The translations under genes were made by a program, and so were the position numbers. 64,000 nt of DNA from positions 133,625,089 through 133,689,088 of the forward strand of contig NC_030808.1 in NCBI RefSeq assembly GCF_001704415.2, read 5' to 3'. Below the pieces are notes generated by a model. It was not told the DNA's origin, did no database searches, and was given only the letters and a program-made list of their open reading frames with translations. Position 1 is the stretch's first letter; every line of letters starts with the position of its first letter. The DNA is from Capra hircus. Lineage: Eukaryota > Chordata > Mammalia > Artiodactyla > Bovidae. Shown piece by piece: positions 11,951 to 22,283 of the stretch.

Positions 11951-12509
11951 TAAATAAGTTTAATGAGGTCAATAAAAAATTATATTTCTATATATTAGAG
12001 ATGACCACTTGGAAATATAATTTAAATAGTTTCATTCGTAACAGCATCATAAACACAAAATGTTAGCAAAATATACCCCGATATTTGTATGCTAAAACTA
12101 TAAAACATTAATGAAAGCAATCAAAGAAGGACTAAACAAATGGAGAGTTATACCTAAAAAACTATAAATTCATTGCAACCCTATTCAAAATACCAGCCGG
12201 CTTTTTTGTAGAAATCAGAAAGCAGATTCTAAACACTACATGGAAAAGTAAAGAAATTAGAATAGCTAAAACAACCTTTATAGACCATAGAGGAATCCAT
12301 CATATTATTTACTTACTTATCGCAAAATACAATTAACACAGTAGTATTTGTGAAAGGTTAGGTATATTGATAAATGGAACAGAAAAAAGATAGGAAAAAT
12401 AGGATCAAACAAGTATGATCAATTGTTTTTCACTAAAGTTCCCAATGTAATTTAATAGATAAAAGATAGCCCTTCAGCAAATATTGATGGAACAGTTCTT
12501 TTTACGGGA

Positions 12510-12565
12510 TGTGAGTGAGTGAAAGTTGTTCATTTGTGTCTGACTCTTTGCGACCTCATGGATAT
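12510..12565 (-). mobile_element. Bov-tA SINE scrap
   Basis: Only the tail block is left: GTGAAAGTTGTTCATTTGTG and ACTCTTTGCGACCTCATGG, antisense. Confidence 0.6.
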
Positions 12566-12645
12566 CCCCATATAAAAAGGAAAAAAAAAAAACCTCAACA
12601 AAAACAACTCAAAATGGATCACAAGCCTAAATATAAAATTTAAAA

Positions 12646-12795
12646 CTGGGAATTCCTTGGGAGTCCAGTGATTAGAACTCCATGCTTCCAATGCAGAGGA
12701 CCTGGTTCAGTCCCTGGTTGGGGAACTAAGATCTCACAAGCTGTGTTGCATGACCAAAAATATTTTAAAAGCAAACCAGAAAAAAAAAAAAAAAG
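12646..12795 (+). mobile_element. tRNA-derived SINE, CHR-like, short form
   Basis: The head GGGAATTCCTTGGGAGTCCA, the box-B-like GGTTCAGTCCCTGG and the CTGTGTTGCATGACC segment are followed by an A-rich tail of about 15 A (12779-12794). This fits a cetartiodactyl tRNA-Glu SINE, although the subfamily is uncertain. Confidence 0.65.
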
Positions 12796-12924
12796 GAACA
12801 GAAAAACTGTAAAGCATAACAAAGAAAACATCAAAGGATATTTTTTGCTTTCAGGTAAACAAAGATTTATCAGAGAAGACACAAAAGTACAAACCATATT
12901 TTTAAAAAGTTAAATTGAATGTAA

Positions 12925-13095
12925 CTGTACTCAGTGCTCTGTGACAACCTAGAGGGGTGGAATGGGGTGGGAGGTGGGACAGAGGTTCAGGAGGGAGGGG
13001 ACATGTGTATACCTATGGCTGATTCATGTTGATGTATGGCAGAAACCAACACAATATTGTGAGCAATTATCCTCCAATTAAAAATAAATAAATTA
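12925..13095 (+). mobile_element. L1 LINE 3' terminus
   Basis: The typical ruminant L1 end is seen: GTGCTCTGTGACAACCTAGA, a G-rich run, GATGTATGGCAGAAACCAAC, then CAATTATCCTCCAATTAAAA and an A-rich tail. It is truncated to the last ~170 bp. Confidence 0.8.
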
Positions 13096-13109
13096 AATTT
13101 TTAAAAATG

Positions 13110-14290
13110 TAAAACTTAGGTTCTTTGAATGTCAAGAAGATAAAAAGATAAGCCATAGACTGGAAGAAAACATCTTCGGGGGGAAAAAAAGAAAGCCTGG
13201 TAAAAGATGTCCATCCAGAATATACAAAAAATTCTCCAAACTCAGTAAGAAAAAAATAGCCTTAAAAAATGGAAAGAAGACTTGAATAGCTACTTCACAA
13301 AGTAAGACATACAAAATGATAAATAAGCACATTAAAAAGTGTTTGACATCATTAATCATTAAAGAAATGTAAATGAAAATCATAACTGAATATTTATTAG
13401 AACGATTGGGATTAAAAACAATTCCATCCAAGTACAAGGATGTGAAGTAACATTTTCATCCACTGCTGTTAGAAATGAAAAATGGTATAAATCACTTTAA
13501 AAAACCATAGTCAGTTTTTTTTCTTAAGTTAAACATGAACTTACTCTATGGCCCAAGAATCTATTTCAAACTAATTACCCAAAAGAAATGAAAACATATG
13601 TTCACCCAAAAGCCTGTACGTGGACGTTTATAGCGTATTTATTCATAATAGTAAAAAACTGGAAACAATCCAAATTGCCATCAACTGGTGACTGGATAAA
13701 AAAATAATTGTGCATACAATGGAATACTACTCGGCATTAAAAATATATGAGTACTGATACATGCAATGCCATGGAGAAATCTCAAAAGCATAGTGCTAAG
13801 TGAAAGAAGCTAGACACAAATGGCTATATTTTTATGATTCCATTCATATAACACTCTGGAGAAGGCAAAACCATAGAGCTCAAAGTCTGATCAGTGGTTA
13901 CCAGGGGCCGTGGGTGGAGGGAAGAAGCTGACAAGAAAGGAGCACAGGGGAACTGTGGGGGATGATAAAATATTCTATATTGATTGTGGGAGTGATCACA
14001 TGACTATCTGTGTTTTTCAAAACTCATAGGATTGTACACCTCAAAAGGCTGAAAACTGAACGTTTTAGTCACTCAGTTGTGTCCGACTCTGCAGACCCAT
14101 GGACTATAGCGGGTCAAGATCCTCTATCCATGGAATTTCCCAGGCAAGAACACTGAAGTGAGTTGCCATTTCCTTCTCCAGTGGATCTTCCCAAGCCAGG
14201 GATTGAACCCATACCTCCTGCATTGAGGATTCTTTACCACTGAGTCACCAGGGAAGCTCAAAAGGGTGAACTTCATGTAAATTAGACTTG
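13110..14290 (+). mobile_element. Old L1M-type LINE 3' end
   Basis: A diverged L1 C-terminal ORF2 and 3' UTR runs through ATGGAATACTACTCGGCATT (about 13719) and GATCAGTGGTTACCAGGGGC (about 13891) to TAGGATTGTACACCTCAAAA. A Bov-tA SINE splits its last bases at 14049-14256. This copy is clearly older than the BovB and SINE insertions. Confidence 0.75.
14049..14256 (-). mobile_element. Bov-tA SINE with 9-bp target duplication
   Basis: The antisense unit has tail block TTAGTCACTCAGTTGTGTCC and head block GAGTCACCAGGGAAGC. CTCAAAAGG flanks it at 14040-14048 and 14257-14265. Confidence 0.9.
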
Positions 14291-15323
14291 TTAAGAGACA
14301 TTTCTCTATGGATTTTTTGCATGTCTTTTGGGTAAGGCAATGCTTGCCCTTTGTTCTGGACTATTTTCTCAAGAATGTCTGCATAGTCCATAGCCTTAGG
14401 AGACATGTTCTGGAGCAAAGCACATGCATACTTAGTCACCAGTACAGTAAAGAAAATGCCTCTCTCTGTAACAGAAAGAAAATTTACCATTGAGTAAGTT
14501 CAGAGTTCTTCTCTGCAGTACAACTCATTGCAGAGCAGGTGTCATCTGGCCCATGTCATGCCATTCTGTGGGGAATGGGACGCAGGGAGCCAGCCCAAAA
14601 ACTATGTTATTCTGGTTCCTGCTATTTCTGTGGTAGTGAACTGTCCTTCATTTCAGGAGAAATGTTGTCTGACATTCCTTATACATGGAATCTAAAAAGA
14701 AATGATACAAATAAACTGCCCTCTGACCCAGGAGTCTGATAGAACAGCATTCATGAAACAATGGCAGGATCACTTAGTTCAGAAATAGGGTAAAATCTCT
14801 TGACCCTTCATGGTTTTGACAGTGTCAGCAAACATGTTCACCAAAATATATGTTCAACCAGGCAATAAATTGTCCTCCATTTCATTGCCTGTTAATGACA
14901 AGGAGCTGGGGAGGAACTGTAGATTGGATACTAGGAAAAAGGTTCAAAGACAGCTGCCTGAACTGGGCCTTGGATGTTACAACTCTCCTCTAATGGGGAC
15001 AATTTGTCAGTCCACTGGACAGCTTCAAGTTCACTATATAACTGATATTAAGAGTTTTCTTGAGGGCAGTTGGCCAAAGGTTCTGTCTCCATTGAATAAT
15101 AATTAAAAAATACCCACACACACCTGAAAGGAAAGGAGGGGAATTTGTGACCACAATGTGCAGAAAGCCAGAGAAATCTGTAAACTTTTGGCCAGTTCAG
15201 TTGGAAGATAAAGAAATGGGATGGATGATGCTTGTTAAGGAAAGTTGGGAAAAACTGGTTCATCCATCTGTCTGTCATGACAACTACAAATCTATTTGGA
15301 AGTGACAATATAGGGTTCAGAGA
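14290..15323. other. Unassigned stretch
   Basis: There is no recognisable gene or repeat except a short L1-like phrase near 14683-14715. Open frames at 14245-14490 (minus, 81 codons) and 14810-15106 (plus, 98 codons) were inspected. They show no domain, no splice context and no homology I recognise. Confidence 0.4.
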
Positions 15324-15352
15324 TTTCTTTCTTTCTTTCTTTCTTTCTTTTT
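15324..15352 (+). repeat. (TTTC)n microsatellite
   Basis: About six TTTC units are followed by a T run. It may be length-polymorphic. Confidence 0.9.
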
Positions 15353-16110
15353 GCAGTAGGTACTGGCTGCAATAAGGGAGTTTTCCCTAAAACAAACTCC
15401 TCTGGGAAACCATAAATGAGGTGTTGACTAGTATCCAGGGCCTTAGTGCCCTGGATTGAGTTTACAATAATGATTAAAGTGACCTACTGCAGAATGAGAA
15501 ACTGACCCAGTGGAATCTAGACAAATGCTTGCTGTCAACCCTACCACCCCTGAAAATTCCCCTAGTCCTTACGTAGAGATCAAGTAAGAACATAGGAGGT
15601 TTTCTCTTAGTAATGGGAAATGATGCCCCAGATTAATGAGGGCTCCTCAAAGAAGGTTTATTGGAGTGGGAGCCAAGCCTAAGCCAGCCAGATGGCACAC
15701 ATCCCATGGCCTCAGTGAGAAATCAATGTGGCTGTGACTGCTGAGTCAAGAGATTCCCAACGATGAAATAGAGGGTGTCAGCCGCGAGGACGTCACCATT
15801 CCATTTAGTATAGGCTAGGCTAAAACAATGGAAGTTTGTTTGTAAGAGCTGAGAGAAGCTGCTGTACTGCTTGAAATGAAAAGTAAATGTGTCTTGCTTA
15901 CTGGTGTGGAGTTACTCTCTCCAGTTCCCTCGATTTCTCTATCCCTTGCTATCTCAGTTACTTTGAGGATAAAGATGATTATGCATGGGGCTAAAATTTC
16001 CTCCTGTTCCAGGAAGTTCTGAAGTCAATATGCACCTGTCTGTGTGTGCTAGGAACTTTAAAGAGAGAAAGATTCAAATTGGTGTGGCTCTGTTGCATAG
16101 TTACCCAAGT
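15353..16110. other. Unassigned non-coding stretch
   Basis: I see no repeat family, exon or RNA gene that I can name. Confidence 0.4.
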
Positions 16111-18164
16111 CACTATCATGCCTGTTGCCCGATTATTTAATACCCACTTTTATGAAGTATAATATAGAAGAAAAATTGTCAAAATTGTTTAAGTCAAAAG
16201 CCTGATGAATTTTCATAAAGCAAACTAATCCATGTAACCACCACCCAGATCAGGAAATAAGAGAGCAGATATAGTTAATGGGGTTTGAACAAGTTTCAGA
16301 GAGGAGGAAGGGAGTTAATGTAATTTTGTGGTTGGGACCCTTCAGGCCAATTAAATGTACTATGGTTGTGGCTTCCACTGCTGAATGTGCAATTGATATT
16401 GATGTTTTACATGCATGTATTGTGAATGCTAATGAAGTCCAGAGGAGAGTCTCCTGATCAGAAGATAAGTGCTCACTGAATGCTTATTATTTCTCCACAG
16501 GTGCCTAAACTGTGCTGTGATTTGCCAGAGATGAATGAGTTGGATTTTAGCAAGAGTGTCTCTACTTCCTGATGTCCAAAGATTTCTTACAAAAATGAAG
16601 CCCTGTGGTTGGCAAGTCAGAAGCTTGGGTCTCTGTGGTTCTGACTGTAGTATAATCATACCTCTGGGGTGCCTGATAAACCCTGACAAAATTCAAACTC
16701 TACTCTCTTGCGACGATGTGGATGGATTCACAGTGTTCAGGTATACCTCTTTTGAAAAGCATCTATTAGCTTGCTCTTGTGGAAAGTAAATGCCTGATTA
16801 TGAAGTCCTTGTAACTCAAGATCAATGATTAACAAATGGGGAATGTCCAATGAGCCTCACTTGTCATATGGAAATAGTATGTTTAAGTGCTTACCCAGGT
16901 TGGCCCAACAGCCCCTTGGTTTTTTCATTAAAAAAAGTGAAAACTATCTCTTTGGAAGAAACTTCATGTCCTACTCTATGACTTTGGAAAACTACTTGAA
17001 AGTATCTGTGCCCAGCAATTTCACTTCTGGATATATACTAACAGAAATGCAAACATGTGTTTATCAAAAGACATGTACACCAAGAGCATGTGTTAGAATA
17101 TTCATAGCACAGTTATAACAATCAAAAACTGGAAATAACTCAAATGTATGACAATGGGGTAAATAAGCAAATTGTGGTGTATTCACAAAAAGGAATATCA
17201 TAAGCTATTAAAATGAACGAATTAAATTGTAAGGACATGAATTTCACAAATATGATTTGAGCAAAAATATCAAGTACAGAAAAATACACATTATTATTCC
17301 ATTTATATAAAGTTAAAAATAACACAAAAAAACTATGTTTAATGTTTTAGGTAGCAGGAAATGACTCCCTGTTTACTTTTGCAAAGCTGCAGCAGTAGTG
17401 ACTGGGAGGGAACTTGATGCTAGTGGCTTTCTTATTTCCTGATGTAGGTTGTAGTTACAGGGGTAAATTTGTTTTATGAAAAGTTATCAGAATATTGACT
17501 TATGATTTGACAGTTTTTCTTCTGTATTATACTTTTATAAAAGTGAAAATTAAATAATCAGGGTCATTGAAAAGAAAATGCTAGCACAAATATACAAAGA
17601 AGAAAACCACGCATTAATCATATTTATGAACACAGAAGCAAGAATCCTAAGTAAAAAATAACATATCAGATCCACCACTAAATTAAAAGCAAAACATACC
17701 ATGATGAAATATTTTGCTTCAGGAATTCAAGTCTAGATCAATATATTATCCTCTCTGTAGATGTCAAAGTGCATTAAAAAAATAAAGTACCTATTTAAAA
17801 TAATAATTCCTGGCAAAACAAAGATGCTTTCTTACTTGAATATCTATATAATAGCAGTAACCAATATCACACTTCATTATGGAACAATAAAAGGCATTTC
17901 TGTTTAAATGAGCAGAAAGACAAATATATTTGCCAATATTATTATTGAACACTTTTCTAGAAGTTCCAGACAATGCAATAAGTCAGGAAAATAATTAAGT
18001 TAAAAATATTGATAACTTGGAATTAATATTCTCTTTTGTTGAAGACTGCAATATTATGTACCTGAATAAAAAGCAAATGAAATAATAAATTTCATTGAAG
18101 AAATGTTAAATAGTAATAATGCTCAGCATTATTGGATATTTGGATATTTGTAAAATATACATTA

Positions 18165-18459
18165 GGGACTTCCCTGGTGGTCCAGTGGTTGAGAATCCAC
18201 CTGCCAATGCAGGGCATGCAGATTTGATCCCTGGTCTGAGAAGATTCCATACGCCATGGAGCAACTAAGCCTGTGAGCCTCAACTGCTGAGACTGGGAGC
18301 TGCAATTACTGAAGTCTGCATGCTTAGAGCCCATGCTCCGCAATAAGCCGCCGCAGTGAGAAGCCTACACACCACAAGAAGCCCTTGCTCACTGCAACTA
18401 GAGAAAGCCTGCATGCAGCATTGAGGACCCAGTGCAATCAACAAATAAATTAATTAAAA
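18165..18459 (+). mobile_element. CHR-type tRNA-Glu SINE, near full length
   Basis: The head GGGACTTCCCTGGTGGTCCA is followed by GGAGCAACTAAGCCTGTGAG, CATGCTCCGCAATAAGCCGC and CAACTAGAGAAAGCCTGCAT, then an AAATAAATTAATTAAAAA tail. ATACATTA lies on the left (18157-18164) and again at 18460-18467 as a target duplication. Confidence 0.9.
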
Positions 18460-18695
18460 ATACATTAAAAATTAGAAAGTGTAATGAGAAACAAGATTCT
18501 CTTAACTATGTCAAAACTTGAACTACAGTATTTTTTAGCAAAAATGATACACAGCATCTATAAGAAAATTACAACACTTTGCTGCGGACTATAACATACT
18601 ACTTAATGAAATGGATAAAAATGCCATATTTATAAATTACATGGTATATGAGGCAAGGATTTCTACTCTCCCACATTAATATTTAGAGCTATATC

Positions 18696-19533
18696 TTCCA
18701 GCTGGATGAATCACAAGCTAGAATCAAGATTGTTGGAGAAATATCAATAACCTCACATATGCAGATGACCCCACCCTTAAGGCAGAAAGCAAAGAGGAAT
18801 TAAAGAGCCTCTTCTTGAAGGTAAAAGAGGAGAGTGGAAAAAGCTGACTTAAAACTAAACATTCAAAATATGAAGATTATGGCCTCTGGTCTAGTCACTT
18901 CATGGCAAATAGATGGGGAAACAATGGAAACAGCAACACACTGTATTTTCTTGGGCTTCAAAATGATTGTGGATGGTGACTGCAGCTATGAAATTAAACG
19001 GCACTCTTTGAAAGAAAAACCGTGACAAACCTAGAGAGCATATTAAAAAGCAGAGACATTACTTTGCCAACAAAGGTCCGTCTAGTCAAAGCTATGTTTT
19101 TTCCAGTAGTCATGTATGGATGTGAGAGCTGGACAATAAAAAAGGCTGAGTGATGAAGAAGTGATGCCTTCGAACTGTGGTGCTGGAGACATCCCAAGTC
19201 CCTTGGACAGCAAAGAGATAAAACCAGTCAATCCTAAAGGAAATCAACCCTGAACATTCATTGGAAAGACTGATGCTGAAGCTGAAGCTCCAAAACTTTG
19301 GCCACCTGATGCAAAAAAAAACACGATGCATTAGAAAAGACCCTGATGCTGTGAAAGATTGAAGACAGGAAGAGAAGGTGATGACAAAGGATGAGATAAT
19401 TAGATGGTATCACCAACTCAGAGGACATGAGTTTGAGGAAACTCTGGGAGATGGTGAAGGACAGGGATGCCTGGCGTGCTGCAGTCCATGGGGTCACAAG
19501 CAGTTGGACACAATTGTGTGACTTAACAACAAC
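18696..19533 (+). mobile_element. BovB LINE 3' fragment with 11-bp target duplication
   Basis: The element starts within the GRN.N.L.YADD region (AGCTAGAATCAAGATTGTTG near 18716) and runs through degenerate LKLNIQNMKIM and DGDCSYEIKRHS segments to the tail near 19533. AGAGCTATATC occurs perfectly at 18685-18695 and 19534-19544. It is 5'-truncated with frame breaks. Confidence 0.9.
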
Positions 19534-19793
19534 AGAGCTATATCAATAAAACTGCCATTATTTTGGAACTTTACAAAATAATCTCATAATTCAACTGGAA
19601 AAATATATAGGGGGAAATAGTAATGAAAATTATGGAAGTGAATAAGGATTGATGACCCATGATACACAACATTAAAATGTGTAATGAGGCTGTGATAATT
19701 AAGACAGTGCTGTCCTGGAATAAGAGCTAGCAGACTAATGAAGCATCTCACATGTCCAGAAACAGATATGTATATATGTGTATGTATAGACAA

Positions 19794-19815
19794 GTGTGTG
19801 TGTGTGTGTGTGTGT
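19794..19815 (+). repeat. (GT)n microsatellite
   Basis: About eleven GT units follow a TATATGTGTATGTATAG segment in L1-derived DNA. Confidence 0.9.
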
Positions 19816-19849
19816 ATTGATCTAGTTTAAAGGCAGCAAGAGAAATAAG

Positions 19850-20450
19850 AGGGGAATGGGTAGCTTATCCCCACTATTTCCAATCATAGGCAACCATTTT
19901 ATTGTGTTCAATGCAGCTACTTTAGTTATGTATGTATATAATAAAATAAGTATTATATTATCCATCCTAATTCATACTTTGCCTACTGATGTTAAAATTT
20001 AAGAAAGCTTCTATGTGAAACTCTACTGGTCCATTACCCAAGACACAAGCACTCCATGGTGTGCATCCAACACATTTTGGCTATTGACTATCTCAGCAAT
20101 AGGCTCCCAGATTGCCTTGATGTCTTACCATCAGCCAACTTCTGGTAGAGTCAGTGACACTAGTCAACTGAGCTGGGAGATATGAAATCAGTTAGAATGG
20201 CTGATCTTGACTCTTTTGTTACTGTTGAGGACTTGCATCTTCTCTTGGTCATGAGTTTTCCCTTTTCTAATGTAAGAACATTCCCCTTGGCAAAGATGCA
20301 CGTGCCATGTTTGGAAACTGGGCCATACTCGGTGGCAACTGTGTTGTCTTCATGCCTTGGCTCTGTGTGCCATTTGTGATCAGCACCCACACATCAACTT
20401 TTACACACAGGAAAGCAAGGTATGTTTTAGATAACAATGTGTATTTTCGG
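19850..20450. other. Unassigned stretch with overlapping open frames
   Basis: There are opposed open frames at 20182-20379 (plus) and 20160-20390 (minus). Neither has a domain I recognise, splice sites or a coding-like neighbour. It could be an unrecognised old retrocopy, but I cannot support that. Confidence 0.35.
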
Positions 20451-20625
20451 ATCAGTTCAATCAGGATTGGAATCTCGTCTCTGCAACCCAATATCTTAGC
20501 CAAAGCATGCAGTCTTCCTATGCCTCATCAGTTTTTACATCTAAGTTTTTACATCAGTGAAATGCTAATAATGATACCTTGTTCATTAGTGCATAGTGAG
20601 GCATAAATGAGATAGCATATGGCAA
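20450..20625 (+). mobile_element. MIR SINE fragment
   Basis: A diverged MIR in sense: GGAATCTCGTCTCTGCAACC, a CTATGCCTCATCAGTTTTTA analogue of the TGCCTCAGTTTCC core, then AATGCTAATAATGATACCTT. Confidence 0.6.
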
Positions 20626-20639
20626 GACTACTTACTGTT

Positions 20640-21035
20640 CTTTGAAGACATCAGGCTGTTTTTTGAACACATCAGATCATAGCTCCAGAGGCATTTGCCT
20701 ATAAGACTCCCATCCGGGTCATTTCCTTACCTCCTTCAAGTATTTGCTCAAATCCCATCTTCTTAATGAGTTCTTCCCTGAACACCATAATTAAAATTGT
20801 GAACTACTCTTCTCCAACTTTTCCTTTTTCCACAGCACTTTCACCTTCAAAGACGTTAGAAAACTTAAGTTTATGTTGATTGTTACTTGTCTGTCTTCCT
20901 TCCCTAGGTCCTACTGAAGATCCAGATCTGTATTTTGTCTACTGATGGATCCTAAACACTTCAAGTGCCTGTTTCCAGATGCTTGAAGTTCCTACTAAGT
21001 AAACATTTGTTGAATGAATAGTTAGAGTTAGCACT
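20640..21035 (+). mobile_element. L2 LINE 3' end
   Basis: An L2-like run reads TCAAGTATTTGCTCAAATCC (near 20737), GAGTTCTTCCCTGAACACC, a GTCTGTCTTCCTTCCC segment and ends AACATTTGTTGAATGAATAG, the typical L2 terminus. Confidence 0.75.
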
Positions 21036-21824
21036 GTTAAAATCAGAGTAGTCCTGAGTCCCATTTTTCACAATGCCAGAATGGATGCTTGAGAAAGTCA
21101 GTCTTTGGAGAAGACAAATACCAGGCTGAAGTCTGGGTGGGGTTGAGAACGTATTCTCAATCACTGTGTCAGAGACCAGAGGTCCTTGGGGGATTTAGTC
21201 AGGCAGAGTCACCCTTGTATGGAGTAGACACTTCATAAAGGCCTGCTGGCTGGATTTTGAGATGGCATGCATTTATTAACTTTGAGCAAGGAGACATACA
21301 TTTATGCCTTAAGTGATAAGAGCTTATAGCTTAAGCTCCATGACCAAATGAGAAATGTCCTTTCCTGTCTATCAGCCCAACAACTTGAAAAAGAGCTTAA
21401 CTTTTGTCTAAAAGTCAGCCTAGAAGCTGATCCTTCTGGTAGCTGAAATGAAAATGGAGTGCTCATTAGAAAGGGTTTTCAGGATCCCACGTGAGCAAAG
21501 GAGGAACACCATCCCTGTTTTACAGACCAGTGAAATGACATTCCTCCTCCCCCAGTATCAGAAGAAGACTGCTGCAGCTGCAGGTCACTGATGACTTGGT
21601 GGTCAGCTCTGCTCAGAAAACTACTAGGAAAGAGAGGTGCCAGGTGAGGACAGATGCTGGTATCTGTAGGGTCCATGGAATCTGTGGGCTGTTTGTAAAC
21701 AGCAAGGAGTGTTACAAGGAGTGTTTCTCTTCTCTCTTAGTTGCCTTCTGTGTCTCCTGTGCCACTATCAACTCTTCCTTTCTTCCCACCGCTCCCCCTT
21801 CACTCCTCTCCTTTCGTTCCTCTG
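21036..21824. other. Non-coding stretch, nothing recognised
   Basis: Mixed-composition unique DNA. Short open frames only, with no motif. Confidence 0.4.
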
Positions 21825-21985
21825 CTCTAGATCAGTGGAAGCCTGGAAAAAAACACAGATGGGGGGGCCTGTCCCTCAGAGCCTCTGATCCATTGCTGCT
21901 GGCTGAAGTAGGAGAGCTTGTGGTTCTAACAAGTGTCCAGCTGATTGCTGCAGCCACCAGCCTGGGGTCCACACTTTGAGAAGCC
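21825..21985 (+). mobile_element. MER5A DNA-transposon fossil (hAT, non-autonomous)
   Basis: The 3' terminus GGGGTCCACACTTTGAGAAG and the preceding CTAACAAGTGTCCAGCTGAT segment match MER5A. The 5' half is more diverged. Confidence 0.65.
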
Positions 21986-22081
21986 CTGCTTTACTGCCTG
22001 CTCCCTCTTTACTCAACTTCTTAGTATGTTTATCTGCTTCTGCCTCCATCTCCTCTCTCTCACTGTCTTGGTCTCTCCTCT

Positions 22082-22272
22082 GTGTGTGTGCTCACTCAGC
22101 CATGTCCTACTTGTAGAACCCCATGGATTTTAGCCTATCAGGCTCCTCTGTCTGTGGAATTTTCCAGGTAGCAATACTGGAGTAGGTGGCCATTTCCTCC
22201 TCCAGGGGACTGAACTCGTGTCTCCTGCATTGGCAAGTAGATTCTTTACCACGGAGCCAACTGGGAATCCCA
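22082..22272 (-). mobile_element. Bov-tA SINE with 11-bp target duplication
   Basis: The antisense unit has the AGAACCCCATGGATTTTAGC block and a diverged head (GGAGCCAACTGGGAATCCC). GTCTCTCCTCT flanks it perfectly at 22071-22081 and 22273-22283. Confidence 0.9.
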
Positions 22273-22283
22273 GTCTCTCCTCT

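Larger units (their letters stand above)
9951..12500 (+). mobile_element. L1 ORF2 remnant split by two BovB insertions
   Basis: Old L1 reverse-transcriptase sequence appears in three pieces: about 9951-10359 (KPDKDKNSKEQISLMNID, then a HHDQTAF-like end), 10973-11412 (a RLNTFPLRNKARMSG-like stretch) and 11951-12500 (NKFNEVNKKLYFY and later C-terminal sequence). The pieces are collinear, so the BovB elements at 10360-10972 and 11413-11950 are later insertions into one L1. Many stops show it is inactive. Confidence 0.75.
16110..19850 (+). mobile_element. Old L1M-type LINE pieces carrying nested insertions
   Basis: Diverged L1 sequence recurs across the block: CATGTAACCACCACCCAGAT near 16230 (5'-type piece), a 3' UTR-type piece at 16890-17345, and an ORF2-type piece with a KCDIGYCYYIDIQ-like antisense shadow at 17560-18110. 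It continues past a CHR SINE (18165-18459) and a BovB (18696-19533) to about 19850. Several fragments may be separate copies. Confidence 0.6.

Noticed and set aside
11427..11972. 181-codon minus-strand open frame
   Set aside because: It reads as the BovB reverse-transcriptase C-terminal part, lies wholly in a transposon tail and has no host gene features.
14245..14490. 81-codon minus frame with protein-like composition
   Set aside because: I recognise no family. It starts inside a SINE/L1 junction and has no neighbouring exon.
18165..18459. tRNA-like sequence with box A/B words
   Set aside because: It is the tRNA-derived head of a CHR SINE, not a tRNA gene. The same holds for the Bov-tA heads elsewhere.
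20160..20390. Opposed open frames that could be a retrocopy
   Set aside because: No recognisable parent gene, poly(A) tract or target duplication.
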